A stretch of DNA of 64,000 bases from Roseateles sp. DAIF2 (lineage in GTDB: Bacteria; Pseudomonadota; Gammaproteobacteria; Burkholderiales; Burkholderiaceae_C): assembly GCF_015624425.1 (NCBI RefSeq), contig NZ_CP049919.1:4154001-4218000 (forward strand), read 5' to 3'. Of the stretch, positions 10,401 through 22,400 are shown in pieces. The notes under the pieces are model-generated. The model did not search any database and had not been told where the DNA came from. It saw only the letters and a program-made list of their open reading frames with translations. A program made the position numbers and the translations under genes. Position 1 is the stretch's first letter, and each line of letters starts with the position of its first letter.

Positions 10401-13400
10401 CACCGATCCCTATGCCGGCCATGTCTTCGTCAGCGCGGCCCTGATCCCCGACCCGGCCTCCAAGGAGACCGATCCGGCCAAGGTGCCCAAGGTCGAGGTG
10501 CTGAAGTTCCACGCCAAGGCCACGACCCTGAGCCTGTCGCAGACGCCGACGCAGATCTATGACGCCGGCACCGGCCGGCTGTTCGTCGACCTGCCGCTCA
10601 CGGTCGCCCAGGGCGGCACGGTGCTGGACGTCAATCTGCGCGCCCAGGCCAGCGAGGGCTTTGCCTCGCTGGAGCAGCTGGCGGCCGCCATACGCAAATC
10701 CATCCTGGATGCGGCCAGCGCCGAGAAGGGCCGCAGCGACCCCGGCGATGTGCAGCGCATCAAGGACCTGAACACCATCATCGCCACCGCGCTGTTCCCG
10801 CTCGACCTGGTGAACGGCAAGCTGGTGGCCGGCCTGTCGGGCGACACCGAGGTACGCGGCACGGCCGTCGACGCCCAGGGCAAGACCCTGGATCTGAACG
10901 AGGACGCCGCCAAGATCTACGACGCCCAGGGGCGCCTGCTGCATGACCTGAACCTGGTGGTGCTGAAGGACGGCCTGGCCGTGCCCTTCACACTGACCGT
11001 GGCGCAGAGCCAGGCCTATGCCGGCCTGCGCGACCTGCTGAACGGGCTCAAGACCGCGCTGTGGACCGCGGTCAACGCGGCCAAGAACGATCCGGCCAAC
11101 AACGACGCCGCCAAGCTGGCCAAGCTCGACGCGCTGCTGCAGTCCGGCGAGGGCCTGCCGGTCAAGCTGGTCAACGGCCAGCTGGAGATCAGCAGCGCCG
11201 GCAGCCTGTCGGTCAGCGTCAAGCCGATCCAGCTCAGCAGCTTCGGCATCGCCGGCCGCCTGCAGCTGGACGAGACCCTGAGCGCGATCAGCTTCGGCGA
11301 CTTCGCCGGCACCGGCGCGCCCAAGGCCGGCCTGACGATCGGCGGCCTGGAGGTGCGCACCCCCAACGGCATCGCCAGCCCGGTCACCCCGGGCACGACC
11401 CTGGAGCTGCGCGTGGCCCAGGTGGCCGAGCTGCTGGCCGGCCGTGCCGACAGCACCCAGGTGAGCCTGGTGCCCAACGACGGCCTGGGCCGCCTCAGCG
11501 CGCTGGGCGAGCTGAACTGGTCCGACCTGACCGGCGACCTGAAGGCCCTGCCCCAGCTGGTCGGCGACCTGGCCGGCATGGGCAAGTTCGGCGAGCTGGG
11601 TCGCCTGATCCCGCTGCTGGGCAGCAATCTGAAGGATGTGTTCGGCCTGCAGGGCCTGTTCGACGGCGTCGTCGCACAGCTGGCCCAGCAGGGCAGCGGC
11701 AGCCTGATGGAGCTGCAGCAGCTGCTCGGCAAGGCCTTCGGCATCGCACCCGAGAGCGTGGCGCTGGGCCTGGACCAGAGCGCCGGTGCCGAGGCGCTGA
11801 CGATCAAGCTGCCGCTGGGCCTGGCGATCGACAAGCGCATGCCGCTGAAGCTGCTGCTGCGCGAGCCCGAGCTGCTGAACCTGCTCAGCGCGGACCAACG
11901 CAAGCAGCTGGAGGCCCTGGCCGGCAGCCTGGGCCAGCTGAGCGATGTCGACGGCACCGCCCTGATGCGCGTGTTCGGCAGCCTGCAGCTGAACCTGGCC
12001 CTGGGGCTGGACCTGTCCAAGGGCGCGAACCGCGGCCGCCTGTTCCTCTACGACCACAAGAAGGACGCCGGTGCCACGGACACCTGGGCCGACGACGAGG
12101 GCACCTTCGCCAGCTTCAGCCTGAGCGCCAGCGGCGCCAACATGGCCTTCGACTCGACCCAGGGCATCTACTCGCTGAGCGTGCGCGGCGGCTCCGCCCA
12201 GGTCGAGGAAAAGGCCGCGTGGCTGTTGAACAGCGGCGACAAGGCCAGCAGCGCCGAGCGCCTGTATCTGCGCCCGGTGAACCCGCTCGACGCGGAACAG
12301 CGCAAGCAGCAGCAGAAGGACTCGTTCGACGTGTGGGTCGATGCCGGCAGCTTCGCCAAGGCCAGCCTGCCGCTGCAGCTCAAGCTCTCCGACGACCTGG
12401 GGCAGCTGGCGCTGCAGCAGATCGCCGGCTTCGTGAACCCGATGCCGCTGGGCACGCTGGACGCCAGCTTCGCCAACTTGAAGGACGGCTTCGCCAAGCT
12501 GGGCGGCGCCACCGGCCTGCCCGAGTTCAAGGTGCAGATCACCGAGGCGGCCAAGCCGCCGCGCCCGCCCAGCACCGGCAACGGCAATGGCGGCATCACG
12601 CCCGAGGGCGCGCCGATCGACACCGCCGACAAGCCCCTGCCCGGCTCCAACCTCAACCCCTACCAGAACAGCAACGCCGGCAGCGGCGCCAGCACCGGCG
12701 GCGCCCTGCCCGGCGGCAGCAGCGGCGGCGGCAAGCCGCCGATCTGGGGCAATGGCAACAACCCGAGCAGCAACGGTTTCGACGTCAGCCTGGTGCTGCC
12801 GCAGCTCAAGCAGTGGCAGGCCGACCTGGTCGGCCTGATCGAGAAGGCCACCGGCGGCGTCAGCACGCCCGAGAAGCCGATCAACTACTCGCTGATCTTC
12901 CTGCTGCGCGACCCCACCATCATCGTCAACACCGTCGACACCCTGCTGGGCACGGTGCAGAAGGGGCTGGACGCGTTCAGCTCGGTGCTGGACCTGCCCA
13001 TCATCGGCGACAAGCTGAAGGACGCAACCCAGTTCATCGCCGACCTGCGCGGCAACCTGGTCAACTCGCTGAAGGAGGCGCTGAGCTCGGCGGTGCAGGA
13101 GTATGGCGGCCTGGACAACGCGCTGCGCATGTTCCTGTTCAAGCAGCTGACCCTGGACACCAACGGCGACAAGATCATCAACGCCGCCGACCTGGCGGCC
13201 AATCCCTTCCGCAACTTCCTGCAGGACTACAACAACGACGGCGTGATCACCGCCGACGATGTGGTGGTCGAGTACATCGCCGGGCCGCAGCGCGCGCTGG
13301 ACCCGCGCATCGCCGACTACCTGGGCGTCAACCAGGGCAATGCCGAGCTCTTCATCCCGGCCGTGCTGCCGGGCCAGCGCACCGCCTGGGTGACCTCGGG

Positions 13401-16400
13401 TGTCAACACGCCGGTCTACGAGCTGGACGCCAACGGCCAGGTGCGCCTGGACGAGAACGGCCAGCCGATCCAGAAGCTGCGGGCCGACGGCACGCCCGTC
13501 TACACCGTCAGCGCCGGCAATGTGGTGCTGGACTCGGGGCTGCAGAAGATCGTCGACGACGTGGTCGGCGCGATCGGCAGCTCGGCCGCGACCATCGAGG
13601 CCCTCCTCAAGCAGATGAAGGCCGCCAACGACGAGGTCCGCAAGAACGGCTACCCCGACACCATCGAGAAGATGGCCAAGTTCGTGCTGAAGGCCTACCA
13701 GGACGCCAGCACCGCCAACTACAGCTACGAGAGCCTGCTGCGCGACGTGTTCGGCGGCAGCGTGGCGCTGGCCGCGATGAAGGAGTCGGCCAAGGACTTC
13801 AAGCCCAGCGACGCCGCCAAGCAGGAGGCCGCCGCCCAGCTGAAGAAGGACTATGCGGCCGGCCAGTACGGCATCCCGCCGACCCTGCTGAAGGAGTTCA
13901 AGGAGGTCCTGTACAAGCGCGCCACCAGCATGGCCACCGAGCTGGCGCTGGGCCAGGCCAGCGCGATCCAGTTCCGCATGAAGCTGGGCCAGACCTATTC
14001 GCCCAAGCTGGACCTGGGCTTCGACATCGGCGTGCCCGGCCTGAACCTCAAGCTCGACGGCGGCCTGGACCTGCGCCTGGGCTGGAACTTCTACCTGGGC
14101 TTCGGCGTCGACGTCAACGACGGCTTCTATGTCGTCACCAACATGCCCGGCCATGCCGGCATCGGCCAGACCACCAATCTGCTGCCCGACGGCACGGTGA
14201 ACGCCCAGCGGCCCTTCCTGAACAACCCGCTAGACAGCCATATCAACAACCTCTGGCTGGTCGGCAAGCCGACCCAGGAGGCGGCGGTCAGCGAACTGCA
14301 GTTCACCGTCGACGCCTATCTGAAGGCCGGCAGCGGCAACAAGCCGGCCAGCCTGAACGCCGAGGTGCTGGTGCTCAACGGCACCCTGACCGACAACTGG
14401 GACGGCTGGGTCAAGGACAACGACGGCGGCGTCTGGGGCTCCGGCAAGGACTGGATCACCGGCGACAACGTCAGCACCGGCTACAACCGGACCAACCAGC
14501 TGTTCGGCGGCAAGACCGGCGCCGAGGGTTCGCGCACCCAGTTCCACGGCAGCTTCAGCGTCGACCTGAAGGACCGCGGCCTGTTCGGCATCGCGGCCCT
14601 GTCGGGCCTGACCAATGGCCGCCTCAGCTTCGCCGACCTGCGCGCGGCCAAGCTGGCCGACCTGATCAAGGTCGAATGGTCGGCCCAGGCCCAGGTCAAT
14701 ATGCACATGAAGCTCGGCACCTCGCTGGGCGGCGAGGGCTATCTGCCCAACATCCTGGGCGACTTTCACCTGACCTGGGAGGCCAGCAACAAAAGCGCGA
14801 TCGCGAAGAAGCTCGACGAGTTCCTGGGCAGCGGCTACGACAAGCTGTTCCACGAGAGCCTGAGCGTCTGGATGACCGATCTGCGCCTGGACGCCGGCAG
14901 TTTCTTCAGCCAGTTCCTGGCGCCCATCGTCGACGCGGTCAACAAGGCCACCGGCCCGATCATGCCGGTGATCGACGCGCTGACCACGCCGATCCCGGGA
15001 CTCTCGGACCTGATGGGCCGCGACTACTCGGCGCTGGACCTGGCGCAGGACATGTCCAAGATCTTCGGCGGCAATGCCAAGGTGGATTTCGTCATCGCGA
15101 TGGCGCAGATGCTCAAGACCCTGAACAGCCTGCCGACCGCCAACGGCCTGCTGATCCCGGTCTCCGAGGTCATCATCATCGCCGGCAAGAAGGACCGCAG
15201 CATGAACCTGGGCGGCCTGGCCAAGCTGCCGGTGCCCGAGGTCAAGGTGCCCCTGCCCTACCGCGAGGATGCCTACCGTGTCGAGTACGGCAGCGGCCAG
15301 CAGCAGGGCCATGTCGAGCTCAAGTGGGGCGCGGGCTGGAAGGCCGGCGAGATCTCCTCGACCGACCTGCTCAAGGGCAAGCTGCCCGAGCTGACCCTGG
15401 ATCTCGCGATGGACGGCAAGATCCCCGCCCCCTACGAGACCTGGCGCAAGGACTTCACGATCGACGGCGTGCTGGACAAGCAGGGCCGGCCGGTGGGCTT
15501 CGTGCTCGAGGTCGGCTATGGCTGGCCGGAGCTGAAGATCTCCGACGTGCTGGCCGGCAACATCCTGCCGAGCTTCGACGTGCGGGTGCGCTGCACCACG
15601 CCGGACTTCGACCTGCGCGTGCTGCCGCAGCTCAAGATCAAGATGCCCAAGCTGAGCGCCCATGTGCTCGGCACCGACTACGAATGGAGCGTGCCGGGCG
15701 TCGATGCCAACGGCTATCTGAACGTGGCCTGGCCGCCGGGCCTGGCCCAGCTGGTGGACCCGAACAAGGCGCCGGCCGTGCTGGACCTGGGCGTGAACTT
15801 CCAGCTGCTGGAGATCCGCCCCTTCCTGGCGCCGCTGGAGATCATCCCGCCGAAGATCCACTGGATCATCGCCGGCAAGGACCATGAGCTGGCGCCGCCG
15901 ATGTCGGTCGTCACCCAGCAGTTCGACGCCTTCAAGCTGAAGTACAGCCGCTTCATCGACCAGAACAAGACGCCGGTCACGATCAAGCTGCCGGACGTCT
16001 ACCTGCCGACCCTGAGCCTGATCGACATCCTGCCGGACCTCGATTTCAGCCTCGGCGACCTCACGTCCTGGATCCCGAGCATCGACATCGGCATCCCCGA
16101 CCTGAACCTGCCGGGCCAGACCACGATCGGCCCCAAGGAAGGCCTGGAAAACTTCAAGAACGCGCTGAAGAAACCCGGCAGCGCGCTGAAGTTCCCGATC
16201 ATCGCCGACCCCACCGGCACGGTGCTGAAGCTGCTCTCGGGCAAGCCGGCCGACCTGATGACCTTCACCCCGCCCAAGCTGGAGGTGAAGGTGGGCTTCC
16301 GCCAGATGTTCCCGGTGTTCGGCCCGCTGTTCGTCGGCCTGGCCGGCGAGATCAAGCTGCAGGCCGCGCTGACCCTGGGCTTCGACACCTATGGCATCAC

Positions 16401-19400
16401 CCAGTTCCTGGACAGCCATCGCGTCACCGACATCTTCAACGGCTTCTATCTCAGCGACAACATCGTCAACGGGGTCGACAAGCCCGAGGTCACCCTGAGC
16501 GCCAAGCTGGTCGCGGTGGCCGAACTGAACCTGGGCATCGCGCGCGGCGGCGTCGAGGGCGGCATCAAGCTGCTCGGCACCCTGGATCTGTACGACGAGA
16601 ACATGGACAACAAGTACCGCGCGAACGAGTTGATCGCTGCGGTCTCGGACGATCCGCTCGACGTGGTCTCGATGAAGCTCAAGGGCAGCGCCTTCATCGC
16701 CGCCTATGTGGAAGTGCTGGCGCTTTTCGACTATGTGCGGGTGTTCGAGTACACCTTCGTCGACGTCACCCTGTTCGAGTGGGACCATGACCCAGCGGCG
16801 AAGAAGCCGGTGCTGGGCTCGATGGACGGCAACGAGCTGACCCTGCACATGGGTTCGCGCATCGGCAGCATCGACGGCAATGCCTCGGTGGACAAGGGCG
16901 CCAGCGACCGCAAGCGCCGCGACACCACCGACGGCAACGAGGAATTCACCCTCACCGAGGAAGGCGGCCTGAAGGTCAGCGCCAAGCTGCCCAATGGCAA
17001 CACCTATACCAAGACCTTCAGCGGCGTCGGCCGCGTCAAGGCCTTTGCCGGCGCGGGCGACGACCTGATCGACGCCTCGGCGCTGTCGGCCAATGTCTCG
17101 GTGCTCTTCATCGCCGGTGGCGGCAACGATGTGCTGAAGGGCGGCGCCGGCAACGACACGCTGATCGGCTCCGACAACGGAGTGGCCCTGCTGATCGGCG
17201 GCGGCGGCAACGACACCCTGGTCGCGCGCGGCGGCGCCACCACGATGCAGGGTGGCAGCGGCAGCGACCGCTACCGCTTCCTCGGCAGCTGGGGCCAGAC
17301 CACCATCCAGGACGCCGAAGGCGCCAACTGGCTGGACTTCGAAGCGCAGACCCAGGCGGTCACCGTCAACGACGCGCAGCTGAAGGCCTGGCAGGGCGGC
17401 AACAGCGTCCAGTGGGCGAAGGCCGACACCATCGACCGCATCCGCGGCGGCTCGGGCGGCGACCTGTTGGACTTCTCCGGCGACGAGGGCGACCTGCTGA
17501 TCACCCTGACCGGCATGAACCAGGGCTGGGTCACCAACGCCGCCGGCGGCATGACCCAGACCGGCCTCACGGCCGGCGCGGCCCAGCAGGCGGTCGGCGA
17601 CGACCGCGGCTACGGCTACAAGTTCGAGGGCTTCGAGCACATCGTCGGCGGCCGCGGCTCCGATGTGGTGCGGGTGCGCGACGGCGCCGGCATCAGCGGC
17701 AGCCTGACGGGCGATTCCACCCTGGGCGACCGTGCCAACCAGCGCAACACCCTGGACTTCTCGGAGTACAGCCGAGGCGTCACGGTCAACCTGGAAGGCA
17801 GCAGCGCCTTCGGCAGCGCCAACAACAGCCAGGTGCAGGTGCGCGGCTTCCACAATCTGTTCGGCGGCCAGGGCGCGGACCGCCTGACCGGCGACGGACG
17901 CAACAACCTGATCGTCGGCAACGGCGGCAACGATGTGCTGGAGGGCCTGGCCGGCGCGGACCTGCTGGTGGCCGACACCTTCATCACCTACCCCAACGAG
18001 GCGCCGAAGCCGGCCGGCCTGGCCAGCGTCGGCGACTACCTGAGCCTGCAGAGCGCCGGCGCCCTGGCCGGCTTCGGCGGCCAGGGCAGCGCCATCGGCC
18101 GCACCTGGATCTGGAAGGGCCAGACCCTGGAGAACCAGAACCTGCAGGGCGGACGCCAGACCCTCAAGGGCGGCAGCGGCGATGACATCCTGATGGGTGC
18201 GCTGGGCTCGGACAGCTTCAATATCGGCGGCAGCGGCGAAGGCAACGACACCATCATGGCCGACCTGGGCCTGCTGATGGTGGACTTCCATACCCGCCAG
18301 GTGCTGTTCGCCAAGACCTTCGGCCATCTGGGCGGCGGTGCCGACCAGATCTACCTGGGTTCGGGCAGCAATGTGGTGCTGGCGGGTGCTGCCGGCGACA
18401 GCATCAATGGTGCCGATGCGGCCGAGGCCACCAACCTGATCCTGGCCGACCATGGCGAGTTCAGCTTCAAGCGCGCCCTCGATGCCAAGGGCAAATGGAC
18501 CTTCACCGAGCAGGACGGTTTCGAGCACCTGCTCGACCACGCCCTGTCCTATGTGGGCGAGAGCCATGCCGGCAACGACAGCATCAGCCTCTCCAACGGC
18601 TCGGCCCTGGTGATCGGCGGCGGCGGCGCGGATCAGATCGGCTTCGCGGCCGGCAACTCCACGGCCAAGAACTTCCGCTTCGTCGCCGGCGACCACGCCC
18701 GCGTCGAGACCGATGCCCGTGGCGGCCTCACCGCCTTCTACAGCCTGGACACCACGGCCGGCACCGGCGGCGACGACCGCGTGCTGGTGGGCGACCCGCG
18801 CGACCAGTCGGATCGCCACCTGGGCCACAACTATGTGATCGGCGGCGTCGGCCAGGATACGGTGCTGACCAGCGCCGGCCAGGACGAGAAGACCGGCCAG
18901 CTCACGCACGGCCGCGCGCAGAGCGTGGATGTGATCCTCGGCGACAACGGTCGCATCGAGCGCCATGACAGCCGGGTCGCCGGCAGCGTGCCCAATCAGC
19001 TCAAGCGCGTCGCCAGCAGCGACTTCAACGACACCACCATCCCGGCCGACGACCTGATCGTGGCCGGCAACGGCGACAAGGTGGTGCTGGGCGGCAGCGG
19101 TGCCGACCAGATCATCCTGGCCGCCTATGGCGAGGACCAGGTCGCGGGCACGCCGCAGTCCAACGCCACCCGACTGGTGGCCGGCGACAACGCCACGATC
19201 GACTTCGACAGCGCCGGCGGCATGACCGACATGGTCTCCACCGACAGCCGCGCCGAGACCGGCGGCCGCGACATCGTCAATATCGGCCGCAGCGGCAGCA
19301 CGACGGCCCTGGGCCGCAATATCGTGATCGGCGGCATGGGCAACGACGATGTCTTCATCGCCGGCCATATCGACCCCGTCACCGGCCAGATCAGCGCCGG

Positions 19401-22400
19401 CACCGGCAGCTCCGAGGACCTGGTGATTGGCGACAACGGCGAGATCCGCCGCACCGCCCTCAGCAACAAGATGCTGAAGGCCGCCTCCACCGTGATCGAC
19501 AAGGGCGGCGACGACCGCATCATCACCGGCCACGGCGGCCAGGTGCTGATCGGCGGCTTCGGCGCCGACCTGATCGTCGGCGGCAACGGCACCAGCCTCG
19601 CGATCGGCGACAACGGCGAGCTGCTCTACGACCAGCTGGCCAAGAACGGCGTGCTGCGCCAGGCGCGCAGCAGCGACGAGGCGATCGGCGGCGACGACCG
19701 CATCCAGCTGGCCGAGGGCTACAAGCTGATGATCGGCGGCTTCGGCCGCGACACGGTCGACATCAGCGCCAGCGGCCACGGCCTGCCCACCGACATGGCA
19801 CTGTTCACCGGCATCATGGGCCTGGTCAACACCAGCGGCCTGTCCGGCACGGCGTTGAAGGCGGCGCAGACCGAGAACCGCGGCCGCACCGGCCGCTTCG
19901 TGGCCGGCGACAACGCCCGCGCGATGTTCGACAACAAGGGCGGCCTGACCGACCTGCTGTCCACCGACGCGATCGCCGCCACCGGCAGCGACGACCAGAT
20001 CACCTTGGGCCAGCGCGACACCCAGGCCGACCTCGGCCTGCAGGTGGTGCTGGGCGGCATGGGCGCGGACCAGATCACGGTCAGCGCCGGTGCCAGCAGC
20101 GAGGATGTGATCTTCGGCGACGCCGGCGATTACCGCCGCCAGTCCCTGAGCTATGCCCTGCTGAGCATCGCCAGCAGCAATGCCGACAAGGGCGGCGACG
20201 ACCGCATCAGCACCGGCCGCGGCCAGAAGATCGTGCTGGGCGGCATGGGCGGCGACCGCATCGACGTCGCCACGCGCGGCGCGGCCGATAGCGCCATCGT
20301 GCTGGGCGACAGCGGCCGCCTGAGCTACGACGTCTCCGGCTCCGGCCTGCTGCAGCGCGTCGACAGCAGCGACCTGGGCTTCGGCGGCGACGACCGCATC
20401 CGCACCGGCGACGGCGAGGTGGTGGTGCTGGGCGGCTATGGCCGCGACAACATCGCGATCGAGTCCGAGACCCGCAACTTCCGCGTCGTCGGCGGCGACA
20501 ACGCCGGCCTGCAGTTCGGCCTGCACCCCGACAGCGGCGCGCGCGTGCTGACCGACTTCGTCAGCAGCGACGCCAGCATCTCCACCGGCGACGGCGACCA
20601 GATCCAGATCGGCCCGGTCGGCGCCGAGAACGCCGACATGGGCGAGGCCCTGGTGGTCGGCGGCATGGGCGCGGACCAGATGGCGGTCAGCGGCAAGACG
20701 GCGCGCGTCGTGATGGCCGGCGACAACGTCGAGCTGCGCCGCAGCAGCCGCGGCGTGCTGCTCTCGCTCGCCAGCCTCGGCCTGGACCAGGGCGGCGGCG
20801 ACAGCATGACGACGGTGGCCGGCGATGTGGTGATGGTCGGCGGTGTCGGCAACGACATCATCCGCGCCGGCAGCGGCAACAGCATCGTGCTGGGCGACTC
20901 CGGCCGCCTGGTGTTCGACGCCGGCGGCTCGGGCGCGCTGCGCCAGGCCGTCAGCCTGGGCCTGGCCCAGGGCGGCAACGACGACATCGCGCTGGGCAGC
21001 GCCGGTGCCGAGCGCGACGGCGACAAGATCGTCATCGGCGGCGGCGGCGCCGACACCATCCAGCTGCTGTCGGCGCGCGGCTCGCGCCCCTTCGACGAGG
21101 CGCGTCCCGATGCGGCCAGCAACCCCGAACGCGTGGTGGCCGGCGACAACGCCGCGATCCAGCTCGACGCGGCCGGCCGCATGACCGACTTCCTGAGCCT
21201 GGATGCCGATCCCGCCACCGGCGGCAACGACCAGATCAGCATCATCATGAGCGGCCTGGCCCTGCCCGGCAATCCGCTGACCGACTACAACCTGGTGGCC
21301 GGCGGCGTCGGCAGCGACCGCATCAACATCGTCGGCGCCACGCGCAGCCGCGACGTGATCGCCGGCGACAACCTGGAGTACCACCGCACCGACGGCAGCA
21401 GCGCCGATCCCGCGCGACGCTACCAGCACCTGTTCGCCGATGCGATCTACGCCAGCGTCGGCGGCGACGACGAGATCCGCACCGGTGCCGGCCGCAAGAT
21501 CGTGCTGGGCGGCGCGGGCAATGACAAGGTCGAGACCCTGACCCAGGACGAGGATGACCTCAACGTGGTGTTCGGCGACGCCGGCTCGGTGGCCTTCGAC
21601 ACCAGCGGCAGCGGTGCCCTGACCCAGGTCTTCGCGACCCAGCCCCAGCTCGGCGGCAACGACCGCCTGACGGTGGGCGGCGGCCGCAGCTATGTGATGG
21701 GCGGGCGCGGCAGCGATGTGATCACGGTCAACGCCAGCGACGAGCAGCGCCGCTTCCTGATCGGCGACAACGCGCAGATCGACTTCACGGCCGGCCAGCC
21801 CAGCTTCATCCAGAGCAGCGGCGAGGACGACACCGATCCGGCCCAGAACGTCGACCTGTTCAACCTGCCGGCACGCGGCAGCCAGCTCATCGTCGGCGGC
21901 GGCGGCCTGGACCTGCGCAGCGGCGGCGGCATCGCGCGCGACGTTCAGCTGCCCGGTGCCGGCAGCATCGACCTGCGCGACCCGCTGAATCCGGTGATCA
22001 GCGTCACCGTGCTGGGAGAGTACGGCGAACTGGGCCTGTTCGGCGCGCCGCTGACCAAGCCCGAGAGCAAGCCCGGCCCGGATCCGGTCGATCCCGGCGT
22101 GATCGTCGGCACCCCGACCGGCGAGGGCCGCGTGGCCGAGGACGGCAGCCTGGTCGCCAGCGGCAAGCTGGGCCTGCCGGCCCTGGGCGGCGGTGCGGCC
22201 ACCTTCGCGCCGCAAGCGCTGGCCGGCCAGTACGGCCGCCTGAGCCTGGCGGCCGACGGCAGCTGGCGCTACGAGCTGGACAACGCCTCGACCCAGGTAC
22301 AAGGCCTGCGCAGCGGCGAGAGCCGGCTCGAGACCTTCGTGCTGCGCACCGTCGACGGCAGCGCCACCGTGGTCAGCATCACCGTGGCCGGCGCCGACGA

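Noticed and set aside
4216..14154. 3312-codon open frame on the minus strand opposite the giant gene
   Set aside because: It mirrors the plus-strand codons of a very GC-rich gene, where stops are rare in antisense frames. Its translation is low-complexity Gln/Ala/Gly/Leu/Val without domains and it overlaps a gene with clear families.
11061..15887. 1608-codon plus-strand frame inside the giant gene
   Set aside because: An out-of-frame reading of the giant gene rich in Arg, Gln, Pro and Gly; no start signals or domains.
17062..21960. CRISPR-like or DNA tandem array
   Set aside because: Periodicity is at the protein level with variable unit length and divergent DNA; there are no identical repeats with spacers.
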